A stretch of 64,000 nt of DNA, taken from NCBI GenBank assembly GCA_018389105.1, contig JACATO010000626.1, positions 682,001-746,000 of the forward strand. The letters are read 5' to 3'. Positions 12,399 through 24,620 of this stretch are shown piece by piece (position 1 is the stretch's first letter; every line of letters starts with the position of its first letter). The translations under genes were made by a program, and so were the position numbers. The notes under the pieces were generated by a model. It had not been told where the DNA came from, made no database searches, and saw nothing but the letters and a program-made list of their open reading frames with translations. Source of the DNA: Nautilus pompilius. Its lineage: Eukaryota > Mollusca > Cephalopoda > Nautilida > Nautilidae.

Positions 12399-13262
12399 TC
12401 CTAAAGATTCCATCATTAAAATTTCATTTTCTTTTACACCAGTCAACAATGTCAGATTGCATGATTCCTCTTTAAATTCAGTCACTTTAATAGATTCTTT
12501 TTGTTCCTTCTCTTTTTTATGTGGACAATCTTTCACAAAGTGAAATGTAGATTGACAAATCATGCACCTGGTTCTTCTTCCAAATCTATTTAATGGATTA
12601 AATCCTCTCTCTAATTTTGGTAGTCCATATGAATTATAGTTGTTCAATGTAAATTTTCCATATCCAGACCTTGTTCCATATTGTTTCCGTTTATCTCTAT
12701 ATTGTGTTTCAGTGAAGAAAGCATTTTCTTGTTTAATAACTATAGGTAAATCGACTTTTTGTTCTGTTACTCTCTCTCCAAAAATTCTCTTTAATGCAGA
12801 TTTCATGCTTCCATACTTCCTATCACTCACAGCCATTAATGCTAATTTTCTATCAGTGGATGAAATTTTTGAGTAATATAGGAGTTTATACCCAAAAACA
12901 GCATCAGGACGAATTAGATCATGTGCTTTGCATCTGTCGTATTGTTTCTTGGACTCGAAAATGTAGTCCGCCATTGATACGTCATCACCTTGTTTGTGTA
13001 TTTCAAAATCAACAAAAACTTCAAAAGCTGCATCATTTTTGTCTTGCAAGAACAATTCATCCAAAACTTTGATCAGTGTATCGAGACTGTCTCTCTTATT
13101 TAAATCTTGAACATTAATTCTTAATGCTTTTGCTTTCGCCTGACCTTTGAGGGAACTTAAAGTAACAGCCAATGCTTGTTTCTCGGGCAAAACGTCCATC
13201 ATTAGTTTCCATATTTCAAAGTCATCTGTTAATTTAGGCAGATTCTTGTAACTTTGGGCCAT
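12396..13262 (-). pseudogene. copia gag (intact open reading frame within a broken gag-pol)
   Basis: A 288-residue open frame for the structural Gag protein that packages element RNA. The N-terminal part is helical and hydrophilic. Near residues 225-245 a CCHC zinc knuckle reads RCMICQSTFHFVKDCPHKK, which keeps the C-X2-C-X4-H-X4-C spacing. The frame ends at a TGA at 12396-12398. Because the protease motif AVLDTAC continues in the same frame immediately after it, the TGA is most simply a mutation of one codon in a single gag-pol frame. The chosen ATG at 13262 overlaps the last base of the LTR-like terminus, leaving almost no leader. Confidence 0.85.
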
Positions 13263-13440
13263 GTTTCTTAATCTCTCTTACCTCGTAAATTCTCCCCGGA
13301 CTCTCACTGTACTTCACTCCATGCCACTACCTAACACCTCGCGTCACCTTTGCCCTTCCACACATGCTCCACCCCGTCACGTGATCATCATATGATCCTC
13401 CAATGCCACTTCTCCCCATCACACATTCAATACAATAACA
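13262..13440 (-). repeat. 5' LTR (candidate) of the copia element
   Basis: Contains 13269-13347, the direct repeat of 8759-8837. On the minus strand the LTR would end ...GAAACA at 13262, followed at once by TGGCCCAAAG, where a primer-binding site would sit. The outer part contains CACGTG (13379-13384) and the 10-bp palindrome ATCATATGAT (13387-13396), which could be promoter elements. The outer edge near 13440 is tentative. The LTR is less AT-rich than the flanking DNA. Confidence 0.55.
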
Positions 13441-16400
13441 AAACTAATTAAAATGGTTCATTTTGTAGCTTTTTCTTCTCCAAATTTCATGGAAAAATAA
13501 TTCATAAAATTTGTATTGTATGTAAACAAACACTGAACAATGTCCATCCATGGTAAAAAAATTCTGGTTATTTTGAAAACTGAGTAATCTGAAAACAAGT
13601 GAACAAAAATAACATAGAAGACATCAGAGTCCACCATTTCATACCCATGCATAGTTCAATGAAACAATAGAAAAGTGAATGTTTAGTCCACCAAAAACAA
13701 AAGATCTGTCATATCATCTACTTCAGGGCAACTACAGGGAAAACTTTTATATGTATACTTTTTTAAAATCTAAATAAAGTGTGTAACAGTACAAGAAAAA
13801 GAAAGCTGACAAAATCAAAACCACCTAATCTAAGTAAACCAACATTTTCTTTTCGTCTCACAAGTGATCTGTTTAGACAGATTTCATATCAGTTAATAGT
13901 AAGTACATCAGCTATTCAGTATAAGCATATATGCAGCAGAGATTCATAATCAAAATATTCCAGTATCTCTCTTTGTGATAAGTTTTGCACTAAGTACATT
14001 TAAGTTTTGTTTTTTTTTAATTTAAAAGATTTTGCTTTAAGATTCATTACACACATATTAACTAGTAACTATCTCAAATATGTCCATTGATTTTTTTAAA
14101 AATATATTTTTAAAAATTACTGTTACTGATTAATATTAATGGCTAGAATGTTAAAAATTAAGAAAATAAGGGGCAATTATAATGAGAAAATGAAACAAAA
14201 TGCAAATGTATTTATTTCCATAATTTTTAGCAATAAAAATATTTTATAAATATCAAAACCATTACCAGGTACAAAAGCAATTCTTGATGTAGAAGCTGCA
14301 GATCTAAATGCAAAGTATGCCGCCATAAAACTGCTGAAATGAATAAACTAAACATTCTGATTATTTCATCTGCATCCCATATAACAAAAAAAGAATAGTA
14401 GTGATTCCATGCATGTAAAAAAAAACATAAAATAATGTAACATTAAATTTTCAATGTCTAAGTAATGATATACTTTAACAAGACTAAATTAGAAATACAC
14501 AGTGAAACAAAGTCTGACCGAAATAATTATAGGAATCATGATGGCAATAACATCCTCAAAAATATTATATTTTATCCTACTATTATTGAATATTAAAGTG
14601 TAACGGAAATAAGCAGAGCATTTCTTAAAGAATTACCTCAGGCAGGTATGAATCAGAGTCCTCCAAGATACACACAATTAAACTTGTTCTGGAGATGTCA
14701 TCCATCCTGCACTTGACATATATAAAACAATGAATGTTCTTCAGCCTTATTGAAAGTGAAATAGGAAAAACCAATCTAACTACATAAAAATGATGGTTTA
14801 TATGATTTCTATTTCCACTAATATTTTTAAAACAATGTGTGTTATTAAACTGTGCTACCATGCATAAGTAATTTATAAGTGTAAAATATTATGTGAAAAA
14901 ATAGACATAAATGATATTTGACACTTTTCGTTTTAATCCAAGGCAAACAGAATGATCCACCTAAACTTGCAGCCAGGCATCATGTCAAAAGAAAAAAAAA
15001 TTTTTTTATTTTATCTTCATTGATTTCATGGTTAAAATTTTGATGAAATATCTGTCTAATTACAAAACAAATGAAGCATATAAAATCAACAATTAGTATC
15101 ACTGAGACTACAAATAAGAGATAATTTCTATCGATAAATAGAAAGTGGTATTGAATAAATAATGATAGCAGAAATACAGTACTGTCCAAAGTTATCTAGA
15201 AGTAAAAGTGCTCCAATGCCAGAAATACATATAACCATGGTTAAAAAACTATTACTAACTTTTATAGTTAACAATAGTATTATCTTTTGCCTATATTTTA
15301 GCTAAGTTATTACAATTATGAATTCTTAATGATGCAGCACAGCCTTTTTTTCCTTTGTCATATAATTTCAAAGAAATTTAGAAATATAAAAGTACACATT
15401 AAAATTAATGAAATTGTAAATAACAATACTAATGATAACCATTTGTATTCCAATAAATCAAAAACATTTCCTTAATTATTATAATGTAGAAAGCCAAGAA
15501 ATGTAGATCTAGTATATCACAGAGATTAGGCAGTGCACTTGGTATCTTTATCAAGGAATGTGCATATTGTACGTACATTCAGAAATTACTAATTTTTCCA
15601 TATTTAAATTTCAAAATTTCACAAATACAAACTATTCAACTGATTTTATAAACAACTATTTAACATGCAAAAAGGCTAATTAGAAAAAGTTCAAAGGTTT
15701 GCTCATTTATAGAAACTTGGTGAATTTTTTATATTGGAAATGTTTGTGTTCGAAAGGTTCATATACACAATAGCTTCAAGAATGTTACTTTAAAACATTT
15801 CTCACCTTAGCGTTTAACTATGTTACAGGTTTAACTATACAAAATCTTTTTCTTTAATAATAAGCTGGAATGTTCTGAAAAGGCTGGAGGTTTCATTTTA
15901 CATTTAAGAATCATTTTGATATACTTTTGCATTTCAGGAGATTCACATAAATTGCAGACTTTCTGCATCTTTTACATACTGTACTAAAACTAGGCAACTA
16001 TCTACTCCATACATTCTTTCACTTTTAAATTTATTTAATAGATATATTTAGCATACATGTTTTTCTAAAAAAAATAAATATATAGCATTAATAATTTTAC
16101 AGATACTAATAAAAATAACAAACAAATTACTGGCTAACTTAGGTTTCCTCCTGTTATGCCAATTAATCTAGAGATTATAGCTGAGGATGCCACACAGTTA
16201 AAAAGTACCTCTCCCCTCATTAATTGTGCCCAACCCCAAAAAATTAAGTTTAAAAGCTGACAATTGAAGCAGAATGTTTTTCTTACATTAATCATTTCAA
16301 TTATGGAATATTTTTTCCAGGCCACAAAATTAAGAGATCCACTGTTGTAATTTAAATCAAACCTATACACTTCTGCTAATTTAATTTCATACTGGTCAAA

Positions 16401-16995
16401 TACAACGATCTGTTTTATAGTTTTTATAGAAACAGAAAAAGATGAAAAATTATCTTTCCATAAAATCTTCTGTTTTGGCAACAGTGACATGACAAGTCAG
16501 TAGTTGCACTAATAATGCAGAGAAATCTTCTGTAATTATCAAAATACAATTTTGACATGCAAATTGACAAAAAGACTAATATTCTATTAGATTGTTGATA
16601 ATTTCTTTTTTATCTAAGGAACAACAACATGCAAAATATTATCTGCAGCAGGCATTCAATATAGCATAATGCTTAACAGAGAAATCAGCTTGGAGCAGCA
16701 GCTGATCAACTAACTATTTATTTTACTGAAAAATTACATAATTATGCATAACAACAAAATAAAATTAGCAAATATTCTAAAGTAAATGTTAGCACATTGC
16801 ATAATTTGTTTGTTACCTAAGGCAGGAACAGTCACTCATTACCGTAGATATCAGTGATGAAAATAAAAAAAAAATTATTGTCAACAAAATATACTTGTGT
16901 TTTATTTACTTGGATAAATATTTTTGAGAAAGAATACTTGTCTTCATTTTAAACTGGAAATTAAACAATTATATCTGACAGTAAATGAGACCACA
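13441..16995. other. AT-rich spacer, no supported gene
   Basis: Only short open frames are present. The longest, 118 codons on the minus strand at 16134-16490, shows no domain, has AT-driven codon use and lacks any neighbouring exon. No repeat family was recognised. Poly-A and poly-T runs are frequent. It could be intron or intergenic DNA. Confidence 0.5.
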
Positions 16996-17140
16996 GTTAG
17001 TTGTTACAGCATCCATAATTCCTAATTAGCAAATTCATAATCAGTGTCATATGTCTTGATCTTTGATTGCAGGTAAAAGTATGATATCAATTATAGTCTA
17101 ATCTATACAGTTAATTAAGAATTACAGGTGCTATAACAAA
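16996..17140. mobile_element. MITE-like inverted-repeat element, copy 1
   Basis: The left arm at 16996-17030 (GTTAGTTGTTACAGCATCC, then ATAATTCCTAATTAGC) is the inverted complement of the right arm at about 17110-17140 (TTAATTAAGAATTACAGGTG, then CTATAAC), with roughly 27 of 35 bases paired. The arms enclose about 80 bases including TTTGATTGCAGGTAAAAG. Two related copies lie at 29.68 and 33.86 kb. No coding capacity is present, so this looks like a non-autonomous DNA transposon of about 145 bp. The exact ends and target duplication are not resolved. Confidence 0.55.
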
Positions 17141-20100
17141 ACCCACCCTACACCAATGTCTGCTGATGCTGCTGAGGTCAGTAATAGTACTGCACATTTT
17201 ATCCATAGAGTAATTAGAAGACAAACATGAATACTGGGACAGCAAGGTTAGGACAAGGATAGTATGAAATGGAAAAGACAAAGTCCCCATTCATATTTCC
17301 AAGTTCTTTTTCTTTAACAATTTTGATAAATTTGGTGAAACACTTTACTATTTCTCCAAAATTTTAAAGATAGAAATTATTTTTAAAAACTTTCACAATC
17401 AGCCAACTGTACAATGATTTCAAAATCCAGAAGTAAATGAGAAACTCTGAAGCATAAGTACTTTTCCTTGTAGTATGTGTGTACACTAAAGAGTCATATA
17501 AACTAGCAGAAAACATGAAACTTATATCTAGTGGCTTTTTCTCACACTATATGAAAAGTTAGGACACCCGTGGCATAGATGCAATGAGAGCTTGTATGAT
17601 GGCATAGAAGTTTAGTCAAATTTTTTCTTCAGATTTGCCACAGATGCATGAAAAGATCTTGTTGTTTTTTGGGAGGTTTTTTGAGTTAGCAATCAATGTG
17701 TTCAGAGATTTGTTCAATCAAATTCACATCATGGCTTCTATATGCCAAAGAAAAAATCTTGGAGCACTGTCCTAGTTTTTTAGTCCAAGATTCTGTGCTA
17801 TCTACCTCTCACTATGCCCACAGTCTGATTGTTCAATCACACAACTTATGTAAATAGTAATATATCATCAACCCTAACTGTACAGGTGTCTATAACATCT
17901 ACCAGCTGTACTGTCACGTGAAATGTGCTATTTACAGCCTGAGTGCACAGCCTTGTAGGTAACACAGGGTGTTCCACTATTTTCAAGGGTACATATTTTA
18001 TTCTGGAATGGCATTCTAAATTGCTTTTTTTAATTGCTTAATTTTAATATGTTAATTTAATCCTGTATTCAAATTAATTGAAAGTATAAATCTGCAGTTA
18101 CTTTTTCTTAATATCATATGCTTCTAATTTTACTTTATAATTAAAATCCTAATTCATTAGGTATCAGTTCACACATTTACTATTTTAAGTCATTAATAAT
18201 ATTATTCTTTTCAAGTTGATTTTTTTAATTACAGCAGACAGCTAATATTTCTTTGTCAACAAGTATTAAATATTCTTCTTCCTATAAATCCAACTTTTAT
18301 CAACAACACCCTTACTGTGGCTAGCTAAAGAATCAACTTTGCAAAACTATACCAGTGTGAGCTTTATAAAGGAATTGTGTTATATTTTAATATGAACCAA
18401 CTCTGAAGACTACCAGCCAAACCTTAGTGACATTTTTCCACGAGATAACAATGGAAATGAATCTGTACATCATATATAGAAGAAATATAATATTAACAAA
18501 ACCTTAGACACCCCACTAAATAAAATTTGCTTTTTAATTTGTTCATTAAGCATGAAAGTTTTTCATTTTATTTTTAAAAAAATAAAGATGTTAAATACAT
18601 GTAGCTTACATTGACACAGCAGTCTCTCTATAATTAAATGTGTTCTTCTTCAAAACATTTTATAGATATAACCCTAACTTCTACATTCATTAAATTTTTA
18701 AATAAAATTATCTTACTAGATACATAATTAAAAGATAGTAAGTAATATCTGTGTAGAGATTACCAGAGCTTTTGGTGCTCAAAGCAAAACCATATTCTGT
18801 CTCCACCAAAATCTTCAGTATTAATTAGTATTAAAATAATAGCTTAAACTTAAATAATACTACATACTAATATAATATACAAGTTTATATAATTATAGGA
18901 GACTGTTGAAAATTACACTAACTAGTTATAAAATGGAACTGCAACCAGCCAGAGTCACTGACTGTGGGACAGTTTTAAATAGTAAGTTATTACTGCAAAG
19001 TTTAAGCGAAGAAGAGTAAATTAAATTTGCTGAAGCAAAAAAAAAGGAAAATAAAATCTTAAAAATGTAATAATTTTTGTTTTTGTTTATAAATAATATT
19101 TAAAAAATTGCTTGCAGCTTTCAAAATCAAACTTTATCATGTTCAGATGAAAAAGAACCATCTGATGGTCAGAATAAATTAAAAACATTCTCAGTTACCT
19201 AGTTGTAAGTGCTTAGAAACAAAGATAATGATTATATTTTAAATGTATTTGAATTTTAATAATTAGCAATTTTTCTCCATACATTATTTTATATTAAACA
19301 GTAAAATTATTGGCAAAAAATTTTATACTGTTTTAGTTTATCAAATTTCTCTACACTATTTTATTTCTAATCCCATATCTGTAAAAAAAAAAAAAAGATG
19401 AGGACTTACATTTTACATCTATCTATTGATAATGTTTAGCTTTAGTAGAATAAAGCTTCAGAAAATTAATTGTACTGAAATTATGATTAACAGAAATAGC
19501 AAAAAAAAAAAAAAAATATTCAAATAGAACTAATTAAAGTGATTTCAGGTAACAAAACTTATATGTTTAAAAAGAATGTGTGTACTACGCACAGACAAAT
19601 TGAGAAGAGTAATTGAATTTTGATTTTGAAAAATTGACTTAAAAGCATTTTATGCTAAAACTTCTAAATACATACGTAGAGATTTACTCAGATTTAGACA
19701 AAACGGTTTGTTCATATTTGTTTAAGAACTATTTCATGCTGACATAACAATATTGTTAATGTTAATTTATTTTACAGAGTTAAAATATAATAAAATTTTT
19801 TAATAAATAATAGTAGTATATCTTAAGATAATATGGAGAAACCTCATTTTTTTCCAAAAAATATTTAAGTAAAGAGAAATTTTTTACTAACCTTAACCAG
19901 TTGTTTTCAGTATTTCCATTCCAGTTTGTATAACAGTTTAATTCTCCATACATATCTTTGACACTTCAATTTACAAGCACCTTTGTCAACACAGAGATTC
20001 AGATGTTACCAGCCCAAACAACTTCATCGGAACCTGTAAAATTAGTTGTAAGAAGAATTTAACAAAGAGATTGCACCAAGCCACAAATTTCCAGACCTAT

Positions 20101-22429
20101 GCCATATGGCTATGAGCAACATTAGACTTTTGTTCTTTGAGTGTCTCACCTTAGACTAACTTCCCTTGCCCTAACACCTCAGGCTTGGCAAATTTTATGT
20201 ACAGGGTCCAACATCCATTGAGAGATCATACACCCCTGGGCAACAAAATGCTGTATCAATTGATTAAAGGTAATTCATCTGACATCCACAAGCAAACTTC
20301 CACACAGGAGGCTATCTAGAAAAGCAGTCTGACAAGTAGGATAAATGATATTAAATGGCCTAGATTCTTTATAGAAAACAGTAACAGAATTCAGTTTTAT
20401 TACTGTATAACTTAATGTAAAAGATATACATATTTTAAAAGTTAACAAACAAAAACTGCCATACTTTAAAAAAATAAAATTCATTTAGTTTTAACAATGA
20501 AGAAATTTTTCCTAAAATTCTGGCTTAGTGAGATTCAGGAAAGACACATTGATTCTTACATTATCAAAAATGCAATCTCATTTATCATTTATAAATAAAG
20601 ACTTTTAATAATAATTTTTGGAGAATTAAAAAAATGTAGAAGTCAAATATATTTTCACTATTTCTTAAATTGTTACATTTTTTTGTTTTTTTAAATTTCA
20701 TTTAAATGTATAATTAAAGTGTAAATGTGAAGAGCAGTATACTAATATGATTAATTATGATACCTAGTTTTTAATTAACTATATCATAAAAAATAAAACC
20801 AAGAAAATGTTTGTTTAACAACAAGGTTGCATTTTATTATTTAAATATTGTACTGAACCAACCAATAAACGATTGTATCTTTATTTTATCACTTTCAAAG
20901 ATTTATATGTTATTAGTATTGTTGAAACTAATAATAAACAAATTATTAAACCATCACAAACACAAAAAGGCAAGGCACTTTTCTGTTTGAATCATTATTC
21001 AGACAGAATACAATGCTGCTGCTCCTACTCATAACGAATGAAGTCTACAGTGGTTCACGAACAGTGTGCTGGAACAAGAGACTCCTCACACACACACACA
21101 CAAAATGTAAGCCCTAAAAACTACATGGATGATCAGCAGTCATGAGTTATTCAGGTGTCAGGTGGTAGTGGTTTTAACACTCAACAACAGAAATGTCATT
21201 GCAGACTACATACAGACAGGCAACCATGAAATTTGTGACACCTGACACAAAAGTGGCCTTAGAACCATTATTAGTAATGAGTAAAATTTATCATGTTTTT
21301 TTTTATTTATAAAAAGTGTAAGAAAATAAATTTGAGAAGAAACTTCCTAATAAGTGAAAAGATAATTCTATTGTCCAATATATTTGCTTACTTTTATTCA
21401 ATTTTACAAAAAAATTATTTGCTATTACCGAATATTTTAAAAAATTGGAAGTTTGTAATTTTACAAAATTCCCCAGATCCATTCGTTTTTTCCCCTAATT
21501 CTCTTCCATGCCAAGTCCTTGAAAGTAGTAAAGTGTGTGACCACTGCTATTACTGAGCAAACAATATTCATATGGTATCATCTTCTGAACCATTATGGTG
21601 GCTTTACTGAACCTCTACTTGTAGATTTGTCCAGTGAACAATGAATGTTTTGAAAAGAAATGAATAGGTGCTTTTCTTTCATGTAAAGTTATAAAGCCAA
21701 TGTCTAAATACAGATTCCTCAAGAAAATTGTGATATTATTATTCCATCTCACAACCAATTTTAAACTTCTCAAACTGTATAAATCCATCATTGAAAATGT
21801 ACCTAAAGTCGTGTCTGGGCAAACTTGTTTCAACATTTCTATGCATTTTTCGTTTCTTTACTCAGCAACAAGGTGTTCTTCATGAAACTCTAGTTTGACC
21901 CTACTTAGCAAGATTAAGGGAAAAAGAGATTTTACTAAAATAATAAATATTTTTTTTGTTATATGCAATTTATTAAATACAATATATTCATTTAATAGCA
22001 TGAGATTTCTTGATATTTTTTTTAAACTGCAAAGAGATGTTAAAGACAATACTAAATAAAAGAACTCAACATCAAAAAGCAACTACACAAACTGTAATAC
22101 ACCAAGTAGACAGTACTGTTGATAATACCTAGGGAAATCAGACTGCAGAGTTCAAACTTAACAAAAGTGAGTATTTGGATAGAAAGGCATTATGACCTAC
22201 ACCATCAGCCAATCTCTGTAACAACTGGACTGCACAAATATTAAGATAATAAAATCTATTAACCATTAAATGTTGATAAAACACTGCTTGCTAGAATTAA
22301 TTGACCAGTATGAAAAGCATCAATAATACAAAATTTAAATGAAATTTAAAATAAGTTTATTTTTATAGAGATTATAATATGAAATAATTTAAAGCTTGAA
22401 ACTATAAAATTGAAATAACTTTGATTAGT
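17141..22429. other. AT-rich spacer with possible small element ends, no supported gene
   Basis: No gene is supported. At about 17545-17570 the string GAAAAGTTAGGACACCC resembles the end of some Tc1-like elements, but I saw no partner copy or transposase next to it. Long A runs occur at 19382-19396 and 19501-19516. Short open frames at 20275-20484, 21293-21556, 21615-21836 and 21858-22082 are AT-driven and lack motifs. The region may be intronic or intergenic. Confidence 0.45.
21087..21102. repeat. (CA)8 microsatellite
   Basis: Eight uninterrupted CA units in a slightly GC-richer patch. Confidence 0.9.
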
Positions 22430-24110
22430 TAAAAATCCGAATGACAAAATTTGAGATTGAAGAAAAGCCAGTCCAAGGCATCAGTGTTTCTATTTTGTGT
22501 AGAAAAACACCACCAAAAGAACATTGATTACTACTACTGTGGAAAGAGAGATCACCCTGACCCAGCCTGTTTCCTGGAAATGAAAAAGGAAAGGAAGATG
22601 AGCTGCAAACTTCCTCCCAGCTATTCATTAACAGTAAGAAACCACTTTTAAATTAAACATGTACACGAGTGTCAATATTTTGATTGCTAGCATTATTAAA
22701 TGGCAGAAAATGGGTGCTCTTGGAATAATATCAATGACTAAGATTTTCAAGTTGTACAGCAATAAATGTTCAAGATTAGCTGGAGAAAGATAGCAAGAAT
22801 AAGTTCATGATAAATTCTCGATTTGGCTTGAACCACTACAATGATACATCATTTGGTATTGTATCAGCTCCAACTATCTTCCAAAAAATTCTGGATCCAA
22901 TAGTTGCTGGCATTCCAAATTGTGCTAAGTATATTGATAATATCATCACTGAAAAAATGAGACACTAAAATACTGGAAAGGGCTATACACAGATTCAGAA
23001 AGTAGCTCTGTTGATTATTTATGAAGTCAAAAAGTTCTTCAAACACTTAGCCACTATACATTTAAAGTTGATTACCAACAACTAGCAGTTGCTAGCCATC
23101 TTTACCCTACTGGTTGGATCTGTCTCTAATGGGATAAACCTAAATAATCAGTTATAAAGAGACATTGCATTCATGCACTTGGTGCCAAATCACTGGGAAA
23201 ATGTCAGATTAAGTGTGCATGATATCTAAAGAGGAATGAAGAATAGCCAATTGTTGCAGGACATGATTAAGTTTGTTCAGTCAAGTTGATGGTCAGTTTC
23301 TGAAGAATTCAAGCAACTGTCAGTCTTATTTGAGCAATGCAAGACATTATGCACAAGTTGCACATTTAGCAAGTAGTTATTCTGCCACATATTCAAGCTG
23401 CAGTATCTGTTGCACATGTGTGTTGTCAAGATAAAGCAAATAAATGAGAGTTGTGCACTAAATTCACTCTGAAACTGAAAGATAACCTGAATCCATGGTA
23501 GAAATCAAGCAATGTACAGTTTGTCTGTTTATCATGATTGTCTCAAACAATGGGCCACCATTCAACAGCAAAGAGATGCACCATTTTTAAGACAAGTACT
23601 ACATTTCACATTTGACCACAACTGCCATATTTTCATCTGCAAAATAATGGCTGGTTGTTCTTTTAAAGAAAAAATGCTAAAGCAAAATGAAACCAATCAT
23701 GCAACAAAATGTTGACTCTGTACATCATGGATACCAGTGGACTTTGCATATAGGTACAGATATTGCATCTGAGGAACTGTTGCTGAAACAGGAGATCTAA
23801 ACCAATATATTTAGTGCTGAAGCTGTCAATGAACCAGGAGGAGGATATATTCCCAAAAGATATAAAATCCAAATTGGACAGTTCATCTGGGTCAGTTTGG
23901 ATCTGACAGATGCCACTGGATTCCTGCCACTATCAAAAAGCATCTCAAAACAGTCATTTACCATGTTGCATTATCTAATGACCAATTATAAAAACATCAC
24001 TAAGAGCAGTTGTAACTTCACCATTTAGAAAACAACCAGTTGATCTGAATGAAACTGATGGTCCACTTATGAAATTGGATTAATCTGCTGATTTAGAAGT
24101 TACACTCATG
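22430..24110 (+). pseudogene. Ty3/gypsy retrotransposon remnant 2 (gag knuckle, RT, RNase H, integrase tail)
   Basis: A compressed gypsy element. 22500-22620 encodes a Gag zinc knuckle reading YYYCGKRDHPDPAC, the CX2CX4HX4C pattern with the first Cys changed to Tyr. After a large deletion, about 22800-22960 holds reverse transcriptase: FGIVSAPTIFQKILDPI (usual FG..SAPA.FQ) and CAKYIDNIIT, where the YXDD active site reads YIDN, so a catalytic Asp is lost. RNase H follows (KVALLIIYEVKKFFKHL, then KLITNNQQLLAIF). Integrase traces appear at about 23530 (SNNGPPFNSKEM for SDNGPQF.S), then the post-integrase region RYKIQIGQFIWVSLD and VIYHVALSNDQL near 23870-24000. The domain order is gypsy-like. 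Large deletions and many stops show it is dead. Confidence 0.8.
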
Positions 24111-24369
24111 GAACAAGATAGGCAAAGTAATGCTCTGATGATTGAACTAATAATGATCAGTGACCAGAAGGTGAAGAGTCATTTACCCTTGCCGCAACTT
24201 TACCTATGCAAACCAATCAATATTTCCATTTTATTTGGAACATCAGCACTGATCACTTCATGGCTATTTTTCATCAATGCAATCACTGCTAGTCATGTAT
24301 GTATTAATTGTGGACAAGCTATACACACGTGGAGCAGCAGAGCTACTGACATTGGACCTCCAATATGGC

Positions 24370-24620
24370 CATCAGATTTTCATTGACTATTATTCTAAGC
24401 ATTAACTTTTTTAAGACTGAAGCCTCAGTTTTGCCGGACAGGCTGAAAATCAACGTCTCTGCTAATTATCAATGAAACCTTTTGATTATATGTGAATGTC
24501 CTGCTTGTATAAATACCAAGTTTTTTTTGTTCCATTAAAGATTTTGATGCTTTGTTGTTAGGTTGTGTCCTCATCCTTACATTGTTCTTGTTCTTTGGGA
24601 CCAAAACTCACTCACTACTC
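24370..24620 (+). repeat. Possible 3' LTR remnant of gypsy element 2
   Basis: Follows the end of the gypsy pol tail. It holds a TATA-like stretch (TTGTATAAATACC near 24510) and an ATTAAA sequence 25-30 bases downstream, as expected for promoter and polyadenylation parts of an LTR. No matching 5' copy was found upstream, so the assignment rests on position only. Confidence 0.3.

Larger units (their letters stand above)
8744..13440 (-). mobile_element. Ty1/copia-type LTR retrotransposon, nearly full length
   Basis: The interval between two direct repeats (8759-8837 and 13269-13347) carries gag, protease, integrase, reverse transcriptase and RNase H in that order on the minus strand. Integrase before reverse transcriptase is the defining Ty1/copia order. 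The coding path runs from 13262 to 9036, slightly over 4.2 kb, the usual size. The 5' LTR is at the high-coordinate end. Outer boundaries are tentative: TG at 8744 and TG at 13262 mark the inner/outer ends of the two repeats in the same orientation, and TGTTA-like starts lie near 9009 and 13440. No convincing 5-bp target-site duplication was seen. Many genomic copies of the same family are expected. Confidence 0.88.

Noticed and set aside
16134-16490. 118-codon minus-strand ORF
   Set aside because: AT-driven codon use, no domain, no flanking exon signals. This length is possible by chance in 64 kb, six frames.
19880-20040. Possible spliced segment on the minus strand between TTTTACAG and AAG|GTTAGT
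   Set aside because: All three frames contain stops within the segment, so it cannot be a simple coding exon.
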